A DNA stretch of 64,000 nucleotides from Anaerolineaceae bacterium (lineage in GTDB: Bacteria; Chloroflexota; Anaerolineae; Aggregatilineales; Phototrophicaceae). The number at the start of each line of letters is the position of its first letter. Position 1 is the first letter of the stretch. The stretch is taken from positions 434,001 to 498,000 of the forward strand of contig JACKCH010000012.1 of the NCBI GenBank assembly GCA_020634115.1. The letters run 5' to 3'. The notes below the pieces were generated by a model, which worked only from the letters and a program-made list of their open reading frames with translations, searched no databases and was not told where the DNA came from. A program made the position numbers and the translations under genes. Shown here piece by piece: positions 49,445-58,487 of this stretch.

Positions 49445-49457
49445 GTCAGTTTTCGGT
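49445..49457 (+). repeat. Copy 2 of a short GTCAGTTTTCGGT repeat
   Basis: It lies in the 72-base gap between the ATPase and pncB genes and matches the minus-strand copy at 10899-10911 over 13 bases. Confidence 0.5.
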
Positions 49458-49495
49458 CATCAGTTCAAAAAACGAGCAAAGTCGCATCGAACAGA

Positions 49496-50839
49496 TTACA
49501 AATTCTCCAGATCAACCGGGCGCAGGTCAGGGTTGTCACAGGGTTTACGGCCAACCTTCGCCATATCCACCCACTGACCATTCAACTGTACCCGCACAAT
49601 ATCCATCGTGTAGTCCGTGCCAGTGGCGGAATCGTTGCGCAAAAACGTAGAGCCGACCCCGTAAATATCCACCGGAACATCCTGTTCTTCATAGCGCTGA
49701 ATACGTTCCAGGTCGAAGCCCCCGCTGACGACGATTTTCACGCCCCGGCAGTAGGATTGGGCGACTTCTCGCAGGTGTTCCGGCACATCCCATCCCCCCC
49801 AGGCGTCGTCCAGCGCAGCCCGTACAACCCGCACCAGCACCGGATTCACGCCAGTTGGGTCGTCGGCTTTCAGCGAAGCGTCGCGCGTGTTGGTACTGGT
49901 ATCCAGGCGTACCCCATACAACGTCCAGCGGCGTTGTTCTGCTACATCCCCGGCCTCGTATGCCGCCCGGTAGTGCGGCCAGTAGACCCGCAGCACGTCC
50001 AGCGACGCCCGCACGGTATCATTGTTGAAGTCTACCAATGCGATACGCGGCACAGACGGCGGAAGATAGCGGGCAAAAGCGATCATCGTCTCAGCGGTAT
50101 CTGCTAAAAAGCAGGCGATAAGCGCGTGCGGCACGGTTCCGCCACCGCTGCCACCCCACCAGGCGCCCTGAGCATCGGTGCTTGCCAGCGGCGTGAGATT
50201 CTGCCCGGTATCCAGGTTATGCCGCTGCACCGCCAGCCAGTAGGCATAACCATCCACAGGTTGCACCCCCGGCAGGTCGAAACGCGCAGGGAAAAACAAC
50301 ACCTGTTTCCCGTTTGCCACGCCCAACACCTGGTAGACATTGGTCGCCATCCGGCTGGCGCGGGTCAGCACACCGAGCAGTGCTGTTTCCAGCAGGCCGA
50401 AATCCCGGTAGTGCCCGCGAATCTTCAAGACCGGCTGAATCGCCTCCGGGTTGCCCCCATAGGATGTAAACACGCCGTCTGCAACCGCTTCCACCTCCAG
50501 ATCACGCCAGGTTTCAACAAACTGTTCGCCGTCATAGTGTCCGGAAGCATGACGCAGCATCGCCAGCGCCATATCCACCCCAGCCACTAACGCGCGTGGC
50601 GCCCGGCGGTTGAATATCTGCGCCTCCACGACCAGATCACCTAATGGAATGCTTCCCAGATCAACAGGTAAGCTACGAGGACTATGCCCGGCGAACGTAT
50701 AGCCGTCATCCCGCAGCGCGGCCAGAATCCGTACGGCATTCTCGAAATATTTATCGCTGTAATAGCCGCGTCGCAGCCGCTCGATATCCAGGTGAACGGT
50801 GGCCTGGGTCAGACGCCCCCCATCAAATACGGTCATCAC
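49496..50839 (-). CDS. pncB: Nicotinate phosphoribosyltransferase
   Basis: The 447-residue enzyme makes nicotinate mononucleotide in NAD salvage. Family marks are the N-terminal YYSDKYFENAVRILAALRDD, VYQVLGVANGKQVLFFPARF, GGSGGGTVPHALIACFLADT with the conserved Gly-rich loop, and RIALVDFNNDTVRASLDVLR. Further C-terminal the phosphate-binding loop reads KIVVSGGFDLERI. It seems to be a stand-alone gene opposite to pfkB; the possible nicotinamidase at 46294 would supply its substrate. Confidence 0.9.
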   Translation of the reverse strand: MMTVFDGGRLTQATVHLDIERLRRGYYSDKYFENAVRILAALRDDGYTFAGHSPRSLPVDLGSIPLGDLVVEAQIFNRRAPRALVAGVDMALAMLRHASGHYDGEQFVETWRDLEVEAVADGVFTSYGGNPEAIQPVLKIRGHYRDFGLLETALLGVLTRASRMATNVYQVLGVANGKQVLFFPARFDLPGVQPVDGYAYWLAVQRHNLDTGQNLTPLASTDAQGAWWGGSGGGTVPHALIACFLADTAETMIAFARYLPPSVPRIALVDFNNDTVRASLDVLRVYWPHYRAAYEAGDVAEQRRWTLYGVRLDTSTNTRDASLKADDPTGVNPVLVRVVRAALDDAWGGWDVPEHLREVAQSYCRGVKIVVSGGFDLERIQRYEEQDVPVDIYGVGSTFLRNDSATGTDYTMDIVRVQLNGQWVDMAKVGRKPCDNPDLRPVDLENL

Positions 50840-50955
50840 TATTCCCCAATCTATCTGTAATAAGGATTCCCACGATCAATTCTACAATGGCCGGAAACGG
50901 TATGGTATACTGGCGCATTGACTGAATCGTGTACTCAAGTTTAGGGAATCCCTTC

Positions 50956-51942
50956 ATGGATATAATGATAACAGGCTCTATCGCCTATGACTATTTGATG
51001 CGTTTTCCCGGACGCTTCACTGAACACCTCCTCAAAGACCAACTGCATCAGGTCAGCCTGAGTTTCCTCGTTGAAGACATGACTAAACACTGGGGCGGCG
51101 TAGCCGCCAACATCGCGGTGAATATGGCGCTCATGGGGATGCACCCCCGGTTGATGGGAACCGTCGGGCGGGACTTCGGCGATTACCGAACCTGGCTGGA
51201 AGAAGTTGGCGTAGACACCAGCAGTGTCCGCCAGATTGATGATGTCTTTACGGCGTCATTTTTCGCCAATACCGACCTCGACAACAACCAGATTGCCTCA
51301 TTCTACAGCGGCGCGATGAGCTACGCGAAAGACTACTCCTTAGCGGAGGCCAGTAACGGTCAATGGCCGGATTTGGTGGTAGTTTCCCCTAACGACCCGA
51401 AAGCGATGAGCAATATCGTGAAGGAATGCCGGGAACACGACACACGTTTTGTGTACGACCCCAGCCAGCAAGTCGCCCGCCTGGGCGGTGAAGAACTCAA
51501 AGCGGACATGGAAGGCGCTTACGCAATGGTCGTCAATGCGTATGAAGCCGAAGTCATCTGCCAGAAAACCGGCCAGACGCTGGATGACCTGCGTAAGACC
51601 ATTGAAATCCTGGTCATTACCCAGGGCGAACATGGTTCGCGCATTTATCTGAATGAGGACCAGATCACTATTCCACCGTTTCCGCCGCAGGACATCAAAG
51701 ACCCCACTGGCGTTGGCGATGCGTTCCGCGCTGGATTGCTGCGCGGCATGATGGCCGGGTGGCCGTTGGAGCTAGCCGGACAGGTCGGATCACTCTGTGC
51801 CACCTACGCGCTGGAACAGGTCGGCACACAGAACCACAGCTACACGTTGAATGAGTTTGTAGACCGTTTCCGCACGCGCTTTGACGACAAGGGACAATTA
51901 GACGAATTGTTCGCTGATGACAAGACCGTGCGCCAATCGTAG
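50956..51942 (+). CDS. PfkB-family kinase, probable adenosine kinase
   Basis: The 328-residue sugar/nucleoside kinase has the first PfkB signature region in GGVAANIAVNMALMGMHPRL and the second in KDPTGVGDAFRAGLLRGMM with the catalytic Asp. An upstream GTG is less likely than the ATG at 50956, which AGGGA precedes by nine bases. S-adenosylhomocysteinase follows after 102 bases on the same strand and releases adenosine, so adenosine kinase is the best guess. Ribokinase or fructokinase cannot be excluded from sequence alone. Confidence 0.82.
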   Translation: MDIMITGSIAYDYLMRFPGRFTEHLLKDQLHQVSLSFLVEDMTKHWGGVAANIAVNMALMGMHPRLMGTVGRDFGDYRTWLEEVGVDTSSVRQIDDVFTASFFANTDLDNNQIASFYSGAMSYAKDYSLAEASNGQWPDLVVVSPNDPKAMSNIVKECREHDTRFVYDPSQQVARLGGEELKADMEGAYAMVVNAYEAEVICQKTGQTLDDLRKTIEILVITQGEHGSRIYLNEDQITIPPFPPQDIKDPTGVGDAFRAGLLRGMMAGWPLELAGQVGSLCATYALEQVGTQNHSYTLNEFVDRFRTRFDDKGQLDELFADDKTVRQS

Positions 51943-52044
51943 AGCAACCACCGGTTAGGAATTGCGAACCTACTGGCGACAATGTTCAATTCATGTGCTA
52001 AAATTCGCCCGTTTTTCAATCAGTTAAACAAGCCAGGAGCTACA

Positions 52045-53307
52045 ATGACCGTTGAACATGATGTAAAAAATCTCGATCTCGCCACCGGCGGGCGCTATCG
52101 TATCGAATGGGCCGAACAGGAAATGCCGGTACTGCGTGCGATTCGGGAACGCTTTGAACAGGAAAAGCCGCTTAAGGGTGTTCGCATTTCCGCCTGCCTG
52201 CATGTCACTACCGAAACCGCCAATCTGATGCACACCCTGCAGATGGGTGGCGCGGACGTGATCCTGTGTGCCTCCAATCCGCTCTCAACCCAGGATGACG
52301 TGGCCGCCTCGCTCGTGTCGCATTATGAAATCCCGGTTTACGCCATCAAGGGCGAAAACAACGAAACCTATTACGAACACATCAAAGCCGCGCTCGACCA
52401 CAAGCCGCATATCACGATGGATGACGGCGCTGACCTGGTGGGGACGATCCACAAATCCCGCCGGGAACTGCTGGATGACATCATCGGCGGCACGGAAGAA
52501 ACCACCACCGGCGTGATCCGGCTACGGGCGATGGCAAATGACGGGGCGCTGGCCTTCCCGGTTATCGCAGTGAACGACAGCGACACCAAACACCTGTTTG
52601 ACAACCGATATGGCACCGGGCAAAGCACGTTAGACGGCATTATCCGCGCCACCAACATTCTGCTGGCCGGGCGTACCGTCGTCGTGGCTGGTTACGGGTG
52701 GTGCAGCCGGGGTATCGCCAGCCGGGCATCTGGCATGGGCGCGAATGTGATCGTGACGGAAGTCAATCCGCTGCGGGCGCTGGAAGCCGTGATGGATGGC
52801 TACCGCGTTATGCCGATGATCGAAGCCGCGCCGATTGGCGATATTTTCGTCACGGCTACCGGAGACATCAACGTGGTGGACGAACACCACTTCACCAACA
52901 TGAAGCACGGCGCGATTGTCTGCAACTCCGGCCACTTCAACGTCGAGATCAACATCCCGGCGCTGGCGAAGATGAGCAATGGCGATCCGCAGTTGGTACG
53001 CCCGTTTGTCGAAGAATACAAAGTGAATGGCCGCTCGATCTACATTCTGGGCGAAGGCCGCCTGATTAACCTGGCCGCTGCTGAAGGTCATCCCGCCAGC
53101 GTCATGGATATGAGTTTCGCTAACCAGGCACTGGGCGCAGAATTCATGCTGAACAATGCGAAGAGTCTATCCCCGCAGGTTTACACGATTCCGGCGGACG
53201 TAGACATGGAAATCGCTCGCCTCAAACTGGAAGCGATGGGCGTGCGAATTGACAAGCTGACCGAACAGCAAGAACACTACCTGAGCCAGTGGGAAGAAGG
53301 CACGTAG
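52045..53307 (+). CDS. ahcY: S-adenosylhomocysteinase
   Basis: The 420-residue NAD-dependent enzyme splits S-adenosylhomocysteine to adenosine and homocysteine. Family stretches include ISACLHVTTETANLMHTLQM, DDGADLVGTIHKSR, the NAD-site motif GRTVVVAGYGWCSRGIASRA, and the C-terminal AAAEGHPASVMDMSFANQAL. AGGAG stands five to six bases before the ATG. It follows the PfkB kinase. The E. coli MTAN route is replaced by this one-step route in organisms that carry it. Confidence 0.95.
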   Translation: MTVEHDVKNLDLATGGRYRIEWAEQEMPVLRAIRERFEQEKPLKGVRISACLHVTTETANLMHTLQMGGADVILCASNPLSTQDDVAASLVSHYEIPVYAIKGENNETYYEHIKAALDHKPHITMDDGADLVGTIHKSRRELLDDIIGGTEETTTGVIRLRAMANDGALAFPVIAVNDSDTKHLFDNRYGTGQSTLDGIIRATNILLAGRTVVVAGYGWCSRGIASRASGMGANVIVTEVNPLRALEAVMDGYRVMPMIEAAPIGDIFVTATGDINVVDEHHFTNMKHGAIVCNSGHFNVEINIPALAKMSNGDPQLVRPFVEEYKVNGRSIYILGEGRLINLAAAEGHPASVMDMSFANQALGAEFMLNNAKSLSPQVYTIPADVDMEIARLKLEAMGVRIDKLTEQQEHYLSQWEEGT

Positions 53308-53459
53308 CCAACCGCTGAATATCAAGGACAAGCAGGGTAGGCAGTCGTCTACCCTGCCCCATTTCCTCAGCACTCAGGTATACAAACGGCTCAGGTGGGC
53401 AGAAACTCATTTGGATAGCCCGCAGCCAGCCCGTTTTGATTATTGAAGGAGCAAGAATT

Positions 53460-56162
53460 ATGCAGTACCGACTAAAACGCAGTCTCACCGGGCTGCTGGT
53501 GCTGGCGATGGTGTTCACCCTCACCATTGCCCCAACACTGGCACAGGGCATCTCTCTGGTGCGCTTTGTTCATGCCATTCCGGGCGCATCTGCGGTTGAC
53601 ATCTACACAGACGGTCAACTCACGATAAGCGGGCTTGGCTACGGCCAGGCAACTGGATACGTTCAGATGGTTGGCGGAACACATCAAATTATGGTCACCC
53701 AGGCCGGGGCAACCAGTCCCATCTGGGAACAGGCGATTAACCCCGCCGCGAATTCGGCCATCACTCTGGTCGCCGCCAGCACCAACCCGCTCAACTTCCT
53801 GGCGTTCACAGATAACATTGATCCACTGCCAGTGGGTAAAGCGCGGTTGACCGCTGTTCATGCCATTAACGGTGTTGAGTCGGCTGATCTGGTTCTGAGC
53901 GATGGTCGCCCGGTGATTCCGGGCCTACAGTTCGGCCAACAGGTCGGCACGCTGGATATTCCGGCCATGACCTACGATATGGTCATCGTTCCGCCGGGTG
54001 AAAGCACGACCAACGCACTCCTGACGCCGTCCACGCTGGCGCTGGATAGTGGCATATCCTATACGCTGCTGGCCTACGGCACCAGCGATAATCCAGTCAG
54101 TATGCTGCTGACAGCCTCGGCAAGCCCTGAAGTCGCAGGTGGCTATCTACGCCTGGGTCACGCACTCCCTGGCACCGCCGCAGTGGATATCTACCTGAAC
54201 GATGTATTGGTCGCGCCTGGATTAAATTTCGGCGGCACGACGAATTTCCTCCCTGTTCCAGCAGGCAGTTACGAAGTGGCTGTGAGTCCATCAGGCTCAA
54301 CCGACAAACTGATCACAGCAACCGTGAATGTTAATAATGGCGTCTACCAGACCGCTGTGGCCGTGAATGACGGGACAGCGCCTACCTTGAGTGTTTCCAA
54401 CGATGACATCAGCGGTGTAGACGCACAGACCGCTGTCGCTAATCTGATTAACCTCACAAGTGGCACGTCAACCGGGGCGATTGCCCTCGGTGATGGCACC
54501 GTTCTGGCAAGCGACATCACTTCCGGCACGTCCAGCCTGGCAAGCACAGTGCCAAGTATGATGCCGCTGCAAGCGTCAGTGACCATCGGCAACACCACCG
54601 TAACCGGGATACTGACGAACCGCGTTTATGGCGGCGTTTACTACACGGCGCTGGCTGTAGGCGAAGAACTGCCTCAGGTGATTCTGTTCACGCCGGTCAG
54701 CCTTGCTCAGAGTGTTGCCAGCGCCCCTACCACCGCAGCAGTGGTCGCAGCGGCGGTACCAACCACCGCGCCAGTTGAGGTTGCACCGCCACCCACGCAG
54801 GCAGCGCCGGTTATCCCCACACCACTTCCGGTGACGGCGCCAACCGTCCAAACCGACCTCCCGACCGGGCGAGTCTATAATCTGGATGCAGACCGCAACC
54901 TGCAACTGCGCCAATATCCGAATGCAGACGCGCTCTCCCTGGGGACCGTACCGCCTAATACGGTGTTAATCGTGAATGGGCGTGAAGGCGCTTACGAGGA
55001 CATACCCAATAGCGCATACCCGCTGCAATCGGGTTACACATTCACGGACCCAGCCAGCCTTTTACCGGATGACAAGTCCGACCTTGACCCAGCAGCAACC
55101 TGGCTGAACGTGACTTACGACACACCGGACGGCGGCGCGATTACCGCCTGGGTGAATGCACTGTACCTGGATGTCCGTGACAAGAATAATGAGCGGGTGC
55201 GGCTGGCTGACCTGCAAACCGTACCGGGTAATCTGCCAGGCGCATCGGTCAGCACCGAAGTCACCCCGCCACCCATCCCTGAAGATCGAGTCACAGCAAC
55301 GGTATTCAACCTTGATCCCAGCGTGAATCTGAATCTGCGGCGCACGCCAACGGTGGATGGCGAAGTCCTGACGCGCCAGCCAAATGGCACAGTCACTGAG
55401 TTCCTGGGAGTCAATGCAGCGCAAGACTGGTACTTCGTGCGCTACACTCCGGCGGAAGGTGGCTCGATCACCGGTTGGGCCAGCGCCTTGTATCTGCAAC
55501 TCCGCTATAAAGGCAATCTGGTTGACCTGGAAGAACTGCAATCACGCGGCCTGTTGGTAGAACTGGGTGATGATACACGTGGCGCTATCGAAGGTGGCGC
55601 ATCGCAAGCTCCAATCCCCACCGCTGACCCGGTGAAAGATCAGGTCGTCGCACAGATTGTCACGCCAGGTGGCGATAACCTGCACCTGCGCCGGAATGCG
55701 GATAACGTCTCCGAATCCATCGCGTTGATTCCGAACGGCTCACTGCTGATCGTCGGCGCCCGTTCTGGTAACGGCGAGTGGCTGCAAGTCACGTTCGAGG
55801 GACAGGTCGGCTGGATTAGCAGCGGCTTCGTGCGGCTGACCTTCAATGGTCGGGCGTTCGACCTGGCCGAAGTGCCGGTTGAGACGGGTGTGGTTGACCA
55901 AGGCGTCGTCGCTACAGCAGTACCGAATGAACCGCTCCCCAGCGACGTCAACGACAGCCTGATTAACGAACGCCTGCCAATCGTGATAAACGATCCGCTG
56001 GTGCAGTTGACCGGCTCACCGGGCGGCAGCGCGGATGGCCTGCCTATTGCAGTGAAAGACCAGGCGGGTTTCCGGTTGTTCACTGATGGCACATTTGCTT
56101 ACATCGAACTGTTGGACGGCACACGCGGTTGGGTGCCGGCGGGTTCTATCCGCCCCAGCTAA
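53460..56162 (+). CDS. Secreted DUF4397 and SH3-like repeat protein
   Basis: The 900-residue secreted protein has a signal peptide (SLTGLLVLAMVFTLTIAPTL, then AQG). Three to four DUF4397 repeats follow; the first reads VRFVHAIPGASAVDIYTDGQ and the third LGHALPGTAAVDIYLNDVLV. A Pro/Ala/Thr-rich linker of about 60 residues comes next, then four SH3b-like repeats: RVYNLDADRNLQLRQYPNAD, ATVFNLDPSVNLNLRRTP, NLHLRRNADNVSESIALIPN and a diverged last one. Both modules are typical of cell-surface proteins, perhaps binding cell wall or a ligand. AAGGAG lies nine bases before the ATG; a terminator follows. Confidence 0.85.
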   Translation: MQYRLKRSLTGLLVLAMVFTLTIAPTLAQGISLVRFVHAIPGASAVDIYTDGQLTISGLGYGQATGYVQMVGGTHQIMVTQAGATSPIWEQAINPAANSAITLVAASTNPLNFLAFTDNIDPLPVGKARLTAVHAINGVESADLVLSDGRPVIPGLQFGQQVGTLDIPAMTYDMVIVPPGESTTNALLTPSTLALDSGISYTLLAYGTSDNPVSMLLTASASPEVAGGYLRLGHALPGTAAVDIYLNDVLVAPGLNFGGTTNFLPVPAGSYEVAVSPSGSTDKLITATVNVNNGVYQTAVAVNDGTAPTLSVSNDDISGVDAQTAVANLINLTSGTSTGAIALGDGTVLASDITSGTSSLASTVPSMMPLQASVTIGNTTVTGILTNRVYGGVYYTALAVGEELPQVILFTPVSLAQSVASAPTTAAVVAAAVPTTAPVEVAPPPTQAAPVIPTPLPVTAPTVQTDLPTGRVYNLDADRNLQLRQYPNADALSLGTVPPNTVLIVNGREGAYEDIPNSAYPLQSGYTFTDPASLLPDDKSDLDPAATWLNVTYDTPDGGAITAWVNALYLDVRDKNNERVRLADLQTVPGNLPGASVSTEVTPPPIPEDRVTATVFNLDPSVNLNLRRTPTVDGEVLTRQPNGTVTEFLGVNAAQDWYFVRYTPAEGGSITGWASALYLQLRYKGNLVDLEELQSRGLLVELGDDTRGAIEGGASQAPIPTADPVKDQVVAQIVTPGGDNLHLRRNADNVSESIALIPNGSLLIVGARSGNGEWLQVTFEGQVGWISSGFVRLTFNGRAFDLAEVPVETGVVDQGVVATAVPNEPLPSDVNDSLINERLPIVINDPLVQLTGSPGGSADGLPIAVKDQAGFRLFTDGTFAYIELLDGTRGWVPAGSIRPS

Positions 56163-56185
56163 CCGTTCTAGCGTAGAACGTCTCA

Positions 56186-56225
56186 CAAGAGGGAGGGAGT
56201 CGCGGCTCGCTCCCTCTTGCGTTTT
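56186..56225 (+). terminator. Rho-independent terminator after the DUF4397/SH3 gene
   Basis: CAAGAGGGAG and CTCCCTCTTG form a perfect 10-bp stem followed by CGTTTT. A second perfect 7-bp inverted repeat (CGTTCTA/TAGAACG) lies just before it. Confidence 0.75.
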
Positions 56226-56243
56226 CTCAGGACTAGCGCATTA

Positions 56244-56272
56244 CTGACACTGCCCGGCGCTTCCGCTACAAT
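56244..56272 (+). promoter_or_regulatory. Sigma-70 promoter of the DUF4397 lipoprotein gene
   Basis: CTGACA (56244-56249) and TACAAT (56267-56272) have the ideal 17-base spacing, about 40 bases before the gene. Confidence 0.6.
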
Positions 56273-56313
56273 AGACACATGAAATCTGCAGGTAGACGGA
56301 AGGGAAGCCGATT

Positions 56314-58353
56314 ATGCGCCAGAAACATTGGGGATTACTATTTTTCGCATCGTTGACACTGGCGCTGCTGACGGCCTGTAGCCCAGCCAACACAGAAACG
56401 CCTACATCGCTACCGACCCTGGCCCCATCCCCGCAGCCCGCAACAGATACACCTCCTGCCCCGCGTGCTACCCTTCCGCCCGCACTTCAACAAACAACAG
56501 GGCAGTCGACACGAATTCGATTCGTCCATGCAGCAGCCGACGCGCCGCCACTCACGGTTTACTATGGACTTTCCGCTGTCGCCACCAATCTCGAATTCGG
56601 TCTGTATACCGAACCCGCCAGTATCCCCAGCGGCACGGTGACACTGCGTGTGCTGCCCAGCGGCGCCAGCAGCACTACCGAACCGCTCCTGACGATCAGC
56701 ACCACCCTGCCAGAAAACGAAAATACCCTGATGATCTTTACTACCGATGATAATGGGCTGGCCTACCTTACCCTGCCCGATTCAGTCGTGCCAGTGAATG
56801 CCGGTGAAAGCGCTGTCCGCGTGATTCAGATGACGGATGACCCCGCCGTGATGGTTACGATAGGCAGCACAACTATCGCGCCTTCCATCGGCGCTCAGGA
56901 AGCCTCCGAACCCGAAATTCTTCCCGCTGGTGACACGACAGTCACATTTTCCAGCGGGGGAACGCCACTGCTGGATTATCCGATTACGCTCCGGGAACAG
57001 GAAGACTATACGCTGATTTTCACGCAGGATGGTGATCAATACCGCGTCATTGAATACGCGCTAAGTGCCCCAGGGCGCACCAATGCCCGCGTGGTCAATG
57101 CTTCGTCCGCCTATAATGCTATTGATGTCTACGTGGACGACGTACTACTAGCAACCAATACCGGTTCGTATCGTGTCAGCAGCCGCGAAGCAGTTCTATC
57201 CGGTCAGCATGAAATCAGTGTGTACGCCGCCGGAACAGACACGACTACATCTACCCCCTTGATTCAAAAATCACTTTTCTTGGAAAATGGAGCGGCTTCA
57301 ATCTATTTCTTCGGCACAGAAAATGACCGTCGACTGGTCGCAGCCGCCGACAACCTGACCCCGACTCCACCGGACACGGCTCGAATTGCCTTCGTGAATA
57401 CGCTGGATACCATACCCGCAATCCAATCGGAGCGAATTCCACTCGACTCCGGGGTGAATTTTGGCGAAGCGCCAGTCACGACGGAACTCCTCGCCGGAAC
57501 ATACACGTTTTCCTGGACGGGCATCAATACCGAAGGGATTGGCGTGGGCGCGGAACAGCTTGAGAACGCCATCCTGGAAGCCGGGCGCAGCTATCTCTAC
57601 CTCATCACCGGGCAGGAGGATAACCAGGGGGTTATTCTGAGTGACTTCGTTGGCATCAATTCCCTGCTACCAATCGGTGATATTGCCGATAGCGATCTTT
57701 TGGAAACCCCCGCTCAACTGCGATTTATTAATGTCGCAGATGTACCGGCTGATATCCTCACTAACGAAAGTGTGATTCTCACTAACTTAGCGCCCAGGCA
57801 GGGCAGCACATGGATCAACATGAATCAGCGCAGCCCTTTTATCAGCGCCCAGCAACACGACGACTCCGGTGCTGGCGTCCAACTAGCAGAGGAAAGCTGG
57901 GTGTTGGAAAGCGGCCAACTGTATACCATTATCCTCAGCGGGCCGGACCAGGATCATCTTTCTCTGCTGCTTGTGCCAGATAACACCGTGATTCTGGATG
58001 GTTTTTCTATTCATCTGCGCCTGATTAACATCAGCCCTGAACCGCGTACCCATTTGAGCCTGGGCTATTCTACATCGAAACCAGCAGAGGATAATGGCAC
58101 GCCGTTTGTCGGCATTCCCGATTCAGTCCGGCGGCTGGAGATTGAGGCAGCAGGTGGGGCAGCTTCCAGTCCAGTACTGATGCCTGAAGGTGCGTACAAT
58201 ATCTCCGTGCTGGACGTGGATCAAGGGCGCGTGCTGACTGTTCTTGCGGAATTGCAATTGGAAAGCGGCCAGCATTATGACATCATCGCCTATGAATACC
58301 CGGAAAGCGCAAGCGGGTATGCGTTCGTTGTACCCTACCCGGCTTTGGACTAG
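56314..58353 (+). CDS. DUF4397-repeat lipoprotein
   Basis: The 679-residue protein begins with a lipoprotein signal (LLFFASLTLALLTACSPANT, Cys about residue 22) and a Pro/Thr-rich linker. Several DUF4397-type repeats follow: the first reads IRFVHAAADAPPLTVYYGLS, later ones ARVVNASSAYNAIDVYVDDV, LRFINVADVPADILTNESVI and LRLINISPEPRTHLSLGYST. There is no SH3 part. It lies right after the other DUF4397 gene but has its own promoter and a terminator between. They probably form a surface pair; the ligand is unknown. Confidence 0.82.
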   Translation: MRQKHWGLLFFASLTLALLTACSPANTETPTSLPTLAPSPQPATDTPPAPRATLPPALQQTTGQSTRIRFVHAAADAPPLTVYYGLSAVATNLEFGLYTEPASIPSGTVTLRVLPSGASSTTEPLLTISTTLPENENTLMIFTTDDNGLAYLTLPDSVVPVNAGESAVRVIQMTDDPAVMVTIGSTTIAPSIGAQEASEPEILPAGDTTVTFSSGGTPLLDYPITLREQEDYTLIFTQDGDQYRVIEYALSAPGRTNARVVNASSAYNAIDVYVDDVLLATNTGSYRVSSREAVLSGQHEISVYAAGTDTTTSTPLIQKSLFLENGAASIYFFGTENDRRLVAAADNLTPTPPDTARIAFVNTLDTIPAIQSERIPLDSGVNFGEAPVTTELLAGTYTFSWTGINTEGIGVGAEQLENAILEAGRSYLYLITGQEDNQGVILSDFVGINSLLPIGDIADSDLLETPAQLRFINVADVPADILTNESVILTNLAPRQGSTWINMNQRSPFISAQQHDDSGAGVQLAEESWVLESGQLYTIILSGPDQDHLSLLLVPDNTVILDGFSIHLRLINISPEPRTHLSLGYSTSKPAEDNGTPFVGIPDSVRRLEIEAAGGAASSPVLMPEGAYNISVLDVDQGRVLTVLAELQLESGQHYDIIAYEYPESASGYAFVVPYPALD

Positions 58354-58427
58354 CGTCCCCAAGGGCATTCGCTATAATGCTACCAGACACAACGCATTTC
58401 GTGTCGATTCGTCAAATCGGTGAAAAA

Positions 58428-58445
58428 CAGGGGCAGCAGCCCCTG
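58428..58445 (+). repeat. Perfect hairpin upstream of rmd
   Basis: CAGGGGC and GCCCCTG form a perfect 7-bp stem with an AGCA loop. It closely resembles the stem at 5469-5488, including the central GGGGCAGC. There is no T-tail, so it is not a clear terminator. Confidence 0.45.
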
Positions 58446-58487
58446 CTGTTTGTCCAATACACATGATTAACAGGTTAGGGCGGCATT

